This document shows, piece by piece, positions 1 through 6,210 of a stretch of DNA of 9,026 nt; within the stretch, counting starts at the first letter, position 1; each line of letters begins with the position of its first letter. The notes under the pieces were generated by a model that ran no database searches, had not been told where the DNA came from, and saw nothing but the letters and a program-made list of their open reading frames with translations. The position numbers and the translations under genes were made by a program. The DNA lies in assembly GCA_900544985.1 (NCBI GenBank), contig UQXK01000058.1, positions 1 to 9,026 of the forward strand. Reading direction: 5' to 3'. This DNA comes from an uncultured Eubacteriales bacterium (GTDB taxonomy: Bacteria; Bacillota; Clostridia; Oscillospirales; CAG-272).

Positions 1-152
1 CTTGCTTCAAGGGGCTTTTTGTAAAAAGCCCCTTGAAAATCCGCAAAAACTTCCCTCAAACACACCAATTTATTTTGGTAAAAGCTTTTGAGATTCCAAA
101 GGACTTTTCCCGAAAAGTCCTTTGTGTCGGGGTTTGGGGCAGACGCCCCAAC
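1..152. repeat. Intergenic cluster of three palindromes, probable dispersed repeat
   Basis: This non-coding stretch lies downstream of the operon terminator. It contains three near-perfect inverted repeats: 7-20 pairs with 23-36 (14 bp, arms built on AAGGGGCTTTTT), 97-109 pairs with 112-124 (13 bp, CAAAGGACTTTTC), and 134-140 pairs with 145-151 (7 bp, TTGGGGC, loop AGAC). A further 10-bp palindrome, AAAAGCTTTT, sits at 80-89. The first two hairpins have loops of only two bases, so they look more like symmetric DNA repeats than designed terminators. The arrangement resembles mosaic REP-like intergenic repeats of Clostridia, but that is from memory and a genome-wide copy count is needed. I see no gene here. 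Confidence 0.5.
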
Positions 153-166
153 TGACAACGCCATAC

Positions 167-194
167 AAAAAAACACGGCAATGCCGTGTTTTTT
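167..194 (-). terminator. Rho-independent terminator of the microcompartment operon
   Basis: Arms 174-179 (CACGGC) and 183-188 (GCCGTG) pair around the loop AAT. The stem extends through A and T runs on both sides. Read on the minus strand, the GC stem is followed by seven T residues. It starts 10 bp after the stop codon of the last gene (205-207), so it fits as the operon's end. The symmetric A/T flanks mean it could also terminate plus-strand transcripts. Confidence 0.85.
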
Positions 195-204
195 ATTTTC
201 AAAC

Positions 205-486
205 TCAAAGCAGATAGACCGGCATATCGTCGCCTATGCATACCGCGTGTTTTTCGGCGCTTTTTTTCTTTGCCGAATTTGCCGAAGTTTTCTTTGCGGG
301 TGCAGAAGAGCCCTCATTTGCCGTATTATCGCTCTTTTTTGTTACGGCAGTCTTTTTTACGCTCTTCTTTACGGGAGAGGACGCCTGCGCTTTTACCTCG
401 GAGGTTTTCTCTGCCGCAGAGACGGTTTCATCTTTTGTTGCGGCAACGTTTGCCACTCTTTCAAGACTTTTTTTACCTACTGACAT
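205..486 (-). CDS. Small Lys/Ala/Ser-rich, probably disordered protein; candidate McdB-like partner of the ParA ATPase
   Basis: A 93-aa protein I do not recognise by sequence. It has 17 Lys, 15 Ala and 13 Ser, no Trp or Phe, and one Tyr (Y91). The N-terminus (residues 1-20, KKSLERVANVAATK) could form a basic helix. Residues 32-79 are a low-complexity tract with VKKS/VKKT/AKKT-type KK pairs, resembling histone H1-like tails. The end, AVCIGDDMPVYLL (81-93), is abruptly hydrophobic and looks like a short linear binding motif. The start has an AAAGGAG site (497-503) ten bases upstream. The gene overlaps the end of the ParA gene by 14 bp, so the two are probably translationally coupled, and the operon terminator follows its stop. 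Basic disordered partners with an N-terminal ParA-contacting segment are typical of ParA/McdA cargo adaptors. On context I infer a McdB-like adaptor that links the microcompartment to ParA. It could instead be a nucleoid-binding or phase-separating protein. The gene is likely real; the function is inferred. Confidence 0.7.
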   Translation of the reverse strand: MSVGKKSLERVANVAATKDETVSAAEKTSEVKAQASSPVKKSVKKTAVTKKSDNTANEGSSAPAKKTSANSAKKKSAEKHAVCIGDDMPVYLL

Positions 487-1267
487 AATTCAATATCTCC
501 TTTGCAAGTTCAAAATATTCTCCCGAGCTTCGGGAATTTTTTTTGTAAGCTATAACAGGTTCGCTCTTGTCCTGCGCCCATTCCACGGCGCTGTCGACGT
601 GTATATAATTTTCAAAAAGACGAACGCCCGATATTGACGAAAGAGTATCCTTCGTTTGACGGAAATAATTTTTTCTGCCGTCTGCCTTTGTTATCGCCAC
701 CCCGAGAAGCGAAAGGGACGGCGACATCTCTTTTGCCTTGGAGTAAAAATCGAGCATATTGGCAAGACCGAAAAGCCCCCACGGGCTTGCCTCTATCGGT
801 ATGAGAAGATAATCCGACGCGCACATTATATTCATAACCAGCATACCGAGCGTCGGCGGAGAGTCTATAAGCAGAAAATCGTATTTTCCGCTCTCTTTTA
901 TATTTTTGAGAGAACGGCAAAGCACCTTTTCCCTGTCGCTCTTGGAATAGAGCTCGTATTCCGCCGTGCTCATAAGCATGCCTGCGGGAATAAGGTCGAG
1001 ATTTTCGTATTTTGTATGCCTTATAAAATGAGAAGCGTCGCTCTCGTTTTTTATCGCGTTATACAGCGTCATATCTCCGCTTGAAAATTCCATTACCTCG
1101 TCTTCTCCGAAAAACGAAAGAGAGAGATTCTGCTGCATATCGCAATCGACAAGCAGCACCCGCTTTCCCATAAGAGTAAGCGCATATCCCACGTTGGAGC
1201 ACGTTGTGGATTTTCCGCTGCCGCCCTTGTTATTGGCAAACGCGATTATTTTTGTCGTTTTTTTCAC
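473..1267 (-). CDS. ParA/MinD-family ATPase, candidate McdA-like microcompartment positioning protein
   Basis: A 264-aa ParA/Soj-family ATPase without an N-terminal helix-turn-helix, so of the small type. The deviant Walker A is KGGSGKST (14-21) with signature Lys14 and Lys19. The A' motif is LLVDCDMQQN (38-47, Asp41 and Asp43). Walker B is FLLIDSPPTLG (131-141, Asp135). Family members dimerise on ATP, bind non-specific DNA on the nucleoid, and are released when a partner stimulates hydrolysis, which spaces a cargo along the cell. The start is GTG with an AAGGAGG site (1277-1283) nine bases upstream. It overlaps the GTPase gene by 38 bp and the 93-aa gene by 14 bp, embedding it in the shell operon. 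The cargo is therefore most likely the microcompartment, as for McdA and carboxysomes. Unlike the cyanobacterial McdA that lacks the signature lysine, this one keeps it. ParA family assignment is firm; the cargo is inferred. Confidence 0.93.
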   Translation of the reverse strand: MKKTTKIIAFANNKGGSGKSTTCSNVGYALTLMGKRVLLVDCDMQQNLSLSFFGEDEVMEFSSGDMTLYNAIKNESDASHFIRHTKYENLDLIPAGMLMSTAEYELYSKSDREKVLCRSLKNIKESGKYDFLLIDSPPTLGMLVMNIMCASDYLLIPIEASPWGLFGLANMLDFYSKAKEMSPSLSLLGVAITKADGRKNYFRQTKDTLSSISGVRLFENYIHVDSAVEWAQDKSEPVIAYKKNSRSSGEYFELAKEILNYVSR

Positions 1268-1706
1268 GCGGCGTATCCTCCTTGTTAAGGTATTCGAGTA
1301 TTTCCGATATTCCTTCCCCTGTATAAGAGCTTACGGGAAAGATCTTTTTGCATCCCGCAATGGAAAGCCAGTTTGCGCATTTCTTCACATCGGCATATTT
1401 TTTGTCTATACCCGTTATTATCCCGACGACCTCCCTGTTGTTTACAAGGCACGTTATATTCGGACTGAATATGGAATAAGGGTCGTCCGCGGATATTACA
1501 AGTCCCACCACGTTCGCCTCATATGCATAGAGAGCGAGAGGACCCGAAAGCTGGCGTAACTCCGTATACTCTCCGGGTGTATCTATTATACTTTCCCCGT
1601 AGTGGATATACTGCGTTTTATAATAACTGAGTTCCTCACCGCGCAGCTTCTGCGTAAGCGTCGTTTTCCCGGCGCCTACCCTGCCGATAAGTATTATCTT
1701 TTTCAT
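1230..1706 (-). CDS. EutP/PduV-type small P-loop GTPase
   Basis: A 158-aa Ras-like GTPase of the EutP/PduV family found in ethanolamine and propanediol microcompartment operons. Motifs seen: P-loop GRVGAGKT (8-15), G3 DTPGEY (42-47), and a G5-like VSS (125-127). The expected G4 motif (N/TKxD) reads TGID (98-101), so the usual lysine is glycine and nucleotide specificity may be altered. PduV is reported to sit at the outer surface of the Pdu shell, to interact with PduU and to affect compartment movement. The gene order here, PduU-like then this gene, repeats that pairing. The start overlaps the PduU-like stop by four bases (ATGA), implying coupling. The last dozen codons, after residue 145, are a charged tail that overlaps the ParA start and holds its ribosome binding site. 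Family call strong; role in positioning inferred. Confidence 0.88.
   Translation of the reverse strand: MKKIILIGRVGAGKTTLTQKLRGEELSYYKTQYIHYGESIIDTPGEYTELRQLSGPLALYAYEANVVGLVISADDPYSIFSPNITCLVNNREVVGIITGIDKKYADVKKCANWLSIAGCKKIFPVSSYTGEGISEILEYLNKEDTPREKNDKNNRVCQ
1277..1283 (-). promoter_or_regulatory. Ribosome binding site for the GTG-started ParA gene
   Basis: AAGGAGG on the minus strand, nine bases before the GTG at 1267. It lies inside the end of the EutP/PduV-type gene and supports the non-ATG start that places the Walker A motif at residues 14-21. Confidence 0.8.
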
Positions 1707-2071
1707 GTTTTTGTTATCTCGCAGACGCTGTAACCGAGCTTCTCACGGCAATAATCGTGAATCGCGCGGATGGAAGCTTCCACTTCCGAAACAGTGCCCG
1801 TTATTATGAGCGTACCCGTAAATCTGTCCACAAATTCCAAAGAAGCACCCGATGATTTCATGGATATATCAGCGCATATGACAGCAGTCTCCGCAGGGCT
1901 TACCGTAAGTATCCCTATCGCAGAACGGGAGTAATCCATATCGGGATCAAGACCGAGCTTTCTGTAAAGCACGGGATCGGGATTTGCTATTATGTGTGCA
2001 AGTGTTATCTGCTTGCCAGGTACAAGCTCCTGAATTATGCGCATTTTATCGCGCATCGAAAGTTCGTCCAT
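1703..2071 (-). CDS. PduU/EutS-type circularly permuted BMC-H shell protein
   Basis: A 122-aa shell protein of the EutS/PduU class, in which the BMC fold is circularly permuted. The N-terminal RIIQELVPGKQITLAHI (11-27) is the class hallmark. It is followed by AIGILTVSPAETAVICADIS (51-70) and VDRFTGTLIITGTVSEVEAS (81-100). The C-terminus GYSVCEITKT matches EutS-like endings. These proteins form hexamers whose N-terminal strands make a small beta barrel closing the pore. The open frame continues upstream to 2116, but the start at 2071 is preferred: it gives the normal family length and is preceded by GGAGG (2084-2088), which overlaps the activase stop codon. Compared with short EutS forms there is a somewhat longer loop around residues 33-50. 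It lies between the activase and the GTPase gene; known PduU-PduV contact suggests it is the shell anchor for the GTPase. Confidence 0.93.
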   Translation of the reverse strand: MDELSMRDKMRIIQELVPGKQITLAHIIANPDPVLYRKLGLDPDMDYSRSAIGILTVSPAETAVICADISMKSSGASLEFVDRFTGTLIITGTVSEVEASIRAIHDYCREKLGYSVCEITKT

Positions 2072-2079
2072 TTTAAAAT

Positions 2080-2865
2080 TCAACCTCCGATAGTAACAAC
2101 AAGTCCGCTCTCGCACGCGGCGTCGTAGAGCGTATTTATCTTCTCTTTTGTCATGGGCTCTATGTTATCGAGAGTATAATCCCTCGAAAGTCCCGTATAT
2201 TTGTCTCTTCCGAGCCTGTGATACGGAAGAAGGTGCAGTTTCATGACTCCCGGAAGAGATGACGCAAATTTTGCTATATCGAAAATTTCTTTCCGCGTAT
2301 CGTTGAACGTCGGTATTACGGGAACACGTATCGTGAGATTTTTCGCGATCGACGCGATATATTTCGCATTTTCGAGTATCTTTTCGTTGTGCTGTCCCGT
2401 AAAAGCTTTGTGCTTTTCGGAATCCATATGCTTTATATCCATAAGGACATAGTCGACATTCGGTATCACCTTGTCTATGACGCTTTTATCGGCAAAACCC
2501 GTCGTTTCGATAGCGGTATTCACACCCGCGTCATGGCAGGCGATAAGAAGCGCTTCGGCAAACGAAGGCTGTGCCAGAGCCTCTCCGCCCGAAAGAGTCA
2601 CCCCTCCGCCGCTTCTTTCGTAATACGGCTCGTCCTTCAATATTTCCTCCAATACCTCAGAAACCGCGACATCGCGCCCTACCGTTTCGGTCTTTCCGGC
2701 GCGCACCATAGTCTGTATCTGCCATTCCTGGGATTCGGGATTACAGCACCAGCGGCAACGCAAAGGACAGCCTTTAAGAAAGACTATCGTGCGTATACCC
2801 GGTCCGTCATGTATAGAGAAGCGCTGGATATCGAATATTCTCCCCTTTTCATCAAGTACGCCCAT
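2080..2865 (-). CDS. Glycyl radical enzyme activating enzyme (radical SAM), short form
   Basis: A 261-aa radical SAM activase that would use S-adenosylmethionine and a reduced [4Fe-4S] cluster to abstract hydrogen from the glycine of the neighbouring dehydratase. The cluster motif is CPLRCRWC (Cys33, Cys37, Cys40), preceded by the family stretch FSIHDGPGIRTIVFLKG (16-32). SGGE (92-95) is the SAM-contacting motif, and VDYVLMDIKH lies mid-protein. Diol dehydratase and choline lyase activases normally carry a ferredoxin-like insertion with two extra Cys clusters just after the first motif. Here residues 42-109 contain no cysteine at all, so that insertion is absent and the layout is like pyruvate formate-lyase activase. 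An ATG at 2886 lies in frame, but 2865 has AAGGAG seven bases upstream and is preferred. It follows the dehydratase gene by 45 bp, the standard pairing. Confidence 0.94.
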   Translation of the reverse strand: MGVLDEKGRIFDIQRFSIHDGPGIRTIVFLKGCPLRCRWCCNPESQEWQIQTMVRAGKTETVGRDVAVSEVLEEILKDEPYYERSGGGVTLSGGEALAQPSFAEALLIACHDAGVNTAIETTGFADKSVIDKVIPNVDYVLMDIKHMDSEKHKAFTGQHNEKILENAKYIASIAKNLTIRVPVIPTFNDTRKEIFDIAKFASSLPGVMKLHLLPYHRLGRDKYTGLSRDYTLDNIEPMTKEKINTLYDAACESGLVVTIGG

Positions 2866-2872
2866 GGCGCTT

Positions 2873-2878
2873 CTCCTT
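2873..2878 (-). promoter_or_regulatory. Ribosome binding site fixing the activase start
   Basis: AAGGAG on the minus strand, seven bases before the ATG at 2865. It lies downstream of the alternative ATG at 2886, which has no such site, so translation most likely begins at MGVLDEK. Confidence 0.8.
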
Positions 2879-2910
2879 TCTCTCATTAAAATTCAAACAT
2901 TAAATCTCAA

Positions 2911-5439
2911 TTAAAAACCCTGTTCGGTGCGGTTTATGATGTCGTCCTGCAAAGAACGCGAAAGCGTGGTAAAGAGTGCGCTGTATCCCGCAACTCTTAC
3001 GACAAGAGTTTTATAATTTTCGGGATGCGCCTGTGCGTCGAGAAGCGTCTCTTTGTTCACGACGTTGAACTGCATATGCATTCCCTTCTGGTCGAAATAA
3101 CCGCGTATAAGGGAAACGAAGTTTTCAAGTCCCGTCATGCCCGAAAGCGCCGACGGATGGAACTTCTGATTGAGAAGAGTTCCGTTTGACGCTATACCGT
3201 GGTCAAGACGTGCAACAGAGTTCGCCGTCGCCGTAGGACCGTGAGTATCTCTTCCGGAAACAGGACCTACACCGTCTGCAATAGGCGTAAATGCAAGTCT
3301 TCCGTCGGGGGTAGCTCCCGTCTGAGCTCCGAGCGGCACGTTTGCGGAAACGGGATAGAGTCCCGCCTGGAACATTCCTCCGCGAACATTTTTATATTTT
3401 TCCACTTCTTTTGTGTATGTATAAGCGACGTCTCTTGCAAAGAAATCGACATCCTTGATATCATTTCCGTATTTCGGAGCGTCTGCGATAAGAGAGAGTA
3501 TCTCGTCGTATCTTCTTCTCCTTTCCTCGGGAAGATAGCTTCCCGTCGTTATTTCTTTATATATTGTCTTTATCGTTTCATCGTTTACGTCGATACCCGA
3601 CGAAGAAAGCGCCTTTGCCGTTTTGAGTACAAGCTCCTCGGCTTTTTTGCCGGAATAGCCCTTGCCGTAGTTGTTGTCGAGAGCCTCTTTAAGCTCTGCC
3701 ATGGTGACAAGCTTTTTATCGAACACAATCTCTTTTACGGCGATAAGAGCGTCCGTCATATTGGCGATACCAAATCCCTGCGGACCTGTGAAATTATATA
3801 CAGCGCCGCCTTCCTGAACGGATTTTCCGCGTTTTATACAATCGTCTACCATAGAGGATTCAAACGGCAGAGGACAACGCATTGCATGGGACGCGTCTAT
3901 GGCATTGTCTGCGTTTACAAGAAGCTCTATCATGTACGCTTCCTGTTTTTTATAAGCGTCGTAAAATTCCTCAAACGTTTTCATCTTCGTTACGTCGCCC
4001 GTATCAAGACCTATCTTTACGCCTCTGTCGTAACCGTTGGAGAAAACAAGCTCCATCGGACGGCACATATTGAAGAATGCTGCGTCGTGCCAACCGTCCG
4101 TTTTACCGGGTTTCTGCGGTTCGACACATCCTATTATGCAATAATCTCGCGCGTCTTCGAGAGAAAGACCGCGGTCCATTATAGCGGGGATTATAACTTC
4201 GTCGTTGTAATATGCGGGAAGTCCTATTCCCGTGCGTGTAAGAGCCGCCGCCTTTACAAGGAGCGATTTCGGTGAACCGTTCCACACTCTTATGGAAAGA
4301 GAGGGCTGCGGAAGCGGAACATGCATAGACGCTTCTATGCACATATACGACAAGTCATTCGTCGCATCCATACCGTATATATTCTGTCCGCCGACGATAA
4401 GATTCTGGAAGAGTCCGTATCCTGCAAAGCCTTCCGCGCTTGCCGCGTCGCGGACTTTATTTATATCATTCAGTTTTACCCAGATACAGTCGATAAGCTC
4501 CTGCGCTTCCTCGACGGTAATAGCGCCGCACGCTCTGTCCTTTTCATAGAAAGGATACATATATTGGTCGAATCTTCCGGGGGATATGGAGTGTCCGCTC
4601 GATTCGGTCTGCAAAAGCATCTGAACGAACCAGAACGCCTGGCACGCCTCATAGAAGTTTCTCGCGCCCTTTTCGGGAACGTGAGCGCATACGTCGGATA
4701 TTCTCATAAGCTCTGCGCGGCGCGAAAGATCATGCTCTTTTTCCGCCATAGTGAGCGCGAGCGTGGAATAACGGTGAGCGTACTCTATTACCGCTTCACA
4801 GCTCTCTATAACAGCTTCGAGGAAGTTTCTGCGCGAAACATAATCCGCCTCGGAAACACGAACATTTGAGAGCGCTTCTTTCGCTTCTTCAATAATGGAT
4901 TCATATCCGCCGTTTATGACCTTATCATAATGGACGCATATATGCCCTACGCCGTTATAGAAATAATTTCCGGGCGTGAACATATCGTGTACGGTAAACG
5001 CGGCATAAGCCTCCGGCGCCATATTTTCCTTGGCAAGATCGGAGACGGTCTTTCCCTTCCAGTACGGATAGACCTCGCGAAGACGTTTTTTCGTCTCTTC
5101 CGAGATATAGAAAGGATCGGCTTCGCGCTTTTCGACCGTGTCGAATTCGGCTTCGAGCCACTCGTAAGAATATTCGGGGAAAACCTGACAGCCGCGCGGA
5201 GCAAGCGATGTGCTGCCGACGATGAGCTCTCCCTCGCGTATCGTTATCGGAATATTTTCGAGTATATGTCTGAACGCGGCGGAGCGTCTCTTTATAAGGG
5301 GAAGATTTTCCGTCGCTTTATAGCTTTCGGTTACAAGCACGCCTCGGTCTGCCTCTATCTCCGGCATTTTCGCATAAAGATTTGAAACAAGCTTATCTAT
5401 GCGCGCGCTTTTTTCAATCACGAATTTTATATTTTCCAT
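2911..5439 (-). CDS. B12-independent diol dehydratase, glycyl radical enzyme (1,2-propanediol or glycerol type)
   Basis: An 842-aa glycyl radical enzyme, the signature enzyme of the compartment, predicted to dehydrate a vicinal diol to an aldehyde. The pyruvate formate-lyase-like domain carries GCVEP with thiyl Cys438 and Glu440. The C-terminal glycyl radical motif is RVAGYS (815-820), radical Gly818, 24 residues before the end. Other residues match the substrate set described for Clostridium butyricum glycerol dehydratase with consistent spacing: His166 in GVGHI, His283-Ser284 in SGHSIS, and Asp452 in GWHDAAF, 14 residues after the Cys. That argues for a diol substrate and against choline lyase. 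Between the active-site Cys and Gly818 there are about 50 more residues than in that enzyme, probably near 593-645. The start at 5439 has AAGGAG nine bases upstream; a TTG thirty bases further upstream is rejected. Which diol it uses cannot be settled by eye. Confidence 0.95.
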   Translation of the reverse strand: MENIKFVIEKSARIDKLVSNLYAKMPEIEADRGVLVTESYKATENLPLIKRRSAAFRHILENIPITIREGELIVGSTSLAPRGCQVFPEYSYEWLEAEFDTVEKREADPFYISEETKKRLREVYPYWKGKTVSDLAKENMAPEAYAAFTVHDMFTPGNYFYNGVGHICVHYDKVINGGYESIIEEAKEALSNVRVSEADYVSRRNFLEAVIESCEAVIEYAHRYSTLALTMAEKEHDLSRRAELMRISDVCAHVPEKGARNFYEACQAFWFVQMLLQTESSGHSISPGRFDQYMYPFYEKDRACGAITVEEAQELIDCIWVKLNDINKVRDAASAEGFAGYGLFQNLIVGGQNIYGMDATNDLSYMCIEASMHVPLPQPSLSIRVWNGSPKSLLVKAAALTRTGIGLPAYYNDEVIIPAIMDRGLSLEDARDYCIIGCVEPQKPGKTDGWHDAAFFNMCRPMELVFSNGYDRGVKIGLDTGDVTKMKTFEEFYDAYKKQEAYMIELLVNADNAIDASHAMRCPLPFESSMVDDCIKRGKSVQEGGAVYNFTGPQGFGIANMTDALIAVKEIVFDKKLVTMAELKEALDNNYGKGYSGKKAEELVLKTAKALSSSGIDVNDETIKTIYKEITTGSYLPEERRRRYDEILSLIADAPKYGNDIKDVDFFARDVAYTYTKEVEKYKNVRGGMFQAGLYPVSANVPLGAQTGATPDGRLAFTPIADGVGPVSGRDTHGPTATANSVARLDHGIASNGTLLNQKFHPSALSGMTGLENFVSLIRGYFDQKGMHMQFNVVNKETLLDAQAHPENYKTLVVRVAGYSALFTTLSRSLQDDIINRTEQGF

Positions 5440-5448
5440 TTTTCCGCT

Positions 5449-5454
5449 CTCCTT
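5449..5454 (-). promoter_or_regulatory. Ribosome binding site fixing the dehydratase start
   Basis: AAGGAG on the minus strand, nine bases before the ATG at 5439. It lies between this ATG and the in-frame TTG at 5469, which is therefore not the start. Confidence 0.85.
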
Positions 5455-5477
5455 CGTTTTTACTGTCAATAAAGAAG

Positions 5478-5506
5478 TTTAGATAAAATAATCCACATTA
5501 TGTAAA
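5478..5506 (-). promoter_or_regulatory. Possible sigma-70-type promoter for the dehydratase gene
   Basis: On the minus strand TTTACA (5501-5506) is followed after 17 bases by TCTAAA (5478-5483). Compared with TTGACA/TATAAT these match five and four of six. It would start transcription roughly 30 bases before the dehydratase start codon. The region is AT-rich, so chance matches are easy; this is a candidate only. Confidence 0.35.
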
Positions 5507-5663
5507 CAATATTCAATAAGGAAATAGCCATTTTCCCGATGTTTCGGCGATAAATCGTCCGCCAAAAAGATGATTGGAATCAATAGCATGTATTATGGGA
5601 AAGATATCTTATTTTAACAGCACCGATATCGTGTCGTTTCAATAATCGTACACGGTGCAAAAA

Positions 5664-6209
5664 TTATATCTGCTCCCAAAGTTCTTTGTGAGGAGCCGCT
5701 ATCACGGACTTGTTGGAGAGAAGTCCGCTGTCTGCGGCATATGAAGCGCCCGCTTCGACAGCCGCCGTAACGTCTCCGACGTCTCCCGTTACCATAACAA
5801 GTCCTTTTCCGCCCATTCCGCGGGAAAGTCTGAGGTCGAATACCGAAACTTTCGCCGTTTTAACGGCGATATCGGCGGCTTTTATCGCGCTTGCCGCAGA
5901 ATAAGTTTCTATTACGCCGAGAGAGCCGCGCTTTTCCGTCGGCTCCGTTCCGAACAGAGCCGTTATGACCTGCTCGTCGATTCTTCCCATTACGGATGAA
6001 TCGATTATATTTCCGTCAAATCTCGATTTTACATGAGAGATCGCGGCATCGACGTCCGCGATAGCTCCCGTTACTATTATCTCATATTTTCCGGGGCACG
6101 ACGGATGCGCGCTTACAAGCTTTATACCCGCGCTTTTCAGAGCGGCGTCGCAAGCCTCTACACCCTTGGCTATACTTTTTAATTCTATTATACCTACCGC
6201 CTGATACAT
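5664..6209 (-). CDS. PduT-like tandem BMC-domain (BMC-T) shell protein with Fe-S cysteine
   Basis: A 181-aa shell protein with two BMC domains: the first about residues 1-88 (from AVGIIELKSIAKGVEACDAA), the second from about 96 (GSLGVIETYSAASAIKAADI) to the end. Three copies make a pseudohexameric tile. Cys38 lies in HPSCPGKY. This position and context match the cysteine that binds a [4Fe-4S] cluster at the trimer pore in Citrobacter PduT. Such a cluster would pass electrons across the shell. The start codon follows the PduS-like stop by a single base, and PduS and PduT are known partners, so the two are likely co-translated and form an electron conduit. About 225 bp then separate it from the dehydratase gene. 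Family call strong; cluster binding is inferred from the conserved cysteine. Confidence 0.94.
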   Translation of the reverse strand: MYQAVGIIELKSIAKGVEACDAALKSAGIKLVSAHPSCPGKYEIIVTGAIADVDAAISHVKSRFDGNIIDSSVMGRIDEQVITALFGTEPTEKRGSLGVIETYSAASAIKAADIAVKTAKVSVFDLRLSRGMGGKGLVMVTGDVGDVTAAVEAGASYAADSGLLSNKSVIAAPHKELWEQI

Positions 6210-6210
6210 C

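Larger units (their letters stand above)
5440..5663 (-). other. 224-bp gap between BMC-T and dehydratase genes
   Basis: This is the longest break between genes inside the operon and is AT-rich. On the minus strand it holds the dehydratase ribosome binding site (5449-5454), a possible promoter (5478-5506), and near the BMC-T stop an imperfect inverted repeat (GCACCG...CGGTGC, about 5622-5659) with no following T run. I see no open frame of note and no recognisable riboswitch. Confidence 0.5.

Noticed and set aside
1..152. CRISPR array
   Set aside because: The palindromes differ from one another in sequence and length and are not evenly spaced direct repeats.
186..637. Plus-strand frames overlapping the 93-aa gene and the ParA end
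   Set aside because: They are Phe/Arg/Cys-rich mirror images of Lys- and Ala-rich minus-strand codons. The minus frame has a good ribosome binding site and a terminator after it.
473..1267. ParA as part of a plasmid or chromosome partition cassette
   Set aside because: No ParB-like gene or centromere-like repeat array is next to it, and it is embedded by overlaps within the shell operon. Not fully excluded without a tree.
2072..2116. Upstream start at 2116 for the PduU-like gene
   Set aside because: It would add 15 residues (MRERTCCYYRR...) not seen in the family and lies inside the activase gene. GGAGG at 2084-2088 serves the ATG at 2071.
3199..4275. Long plus-strand open frame inside the dehydratase gene (358 codons)
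   Set aside because: It is antisense to a strongly conserved glycyl radical enzyme, is rich in Arg, Cys and Tyr in the manner of a shadow frame, and shows no family motif.
2911..5439. Choline trimethylamine-lyase (CutC) as the identity of the glycyl radical enzyme
   Set aside because: The residue set, especially Asp at 14 positions after the thiyl Cys and the His-Ser pair, fits diol dehydratases instead, and the short activase is unlike CutD.
5440..5469. TTG start at 5469 for the dehydratase
   Set aside because: The AAGGAG site lies downstream of it, placed for the ATG at 5439.
5622..5659. Terminator after the BMC-T gene
   Set aside because: The inverted repeat GCACCG/CGGTGC is short, has a large imperfect interior and no T run follows on the minus strand.
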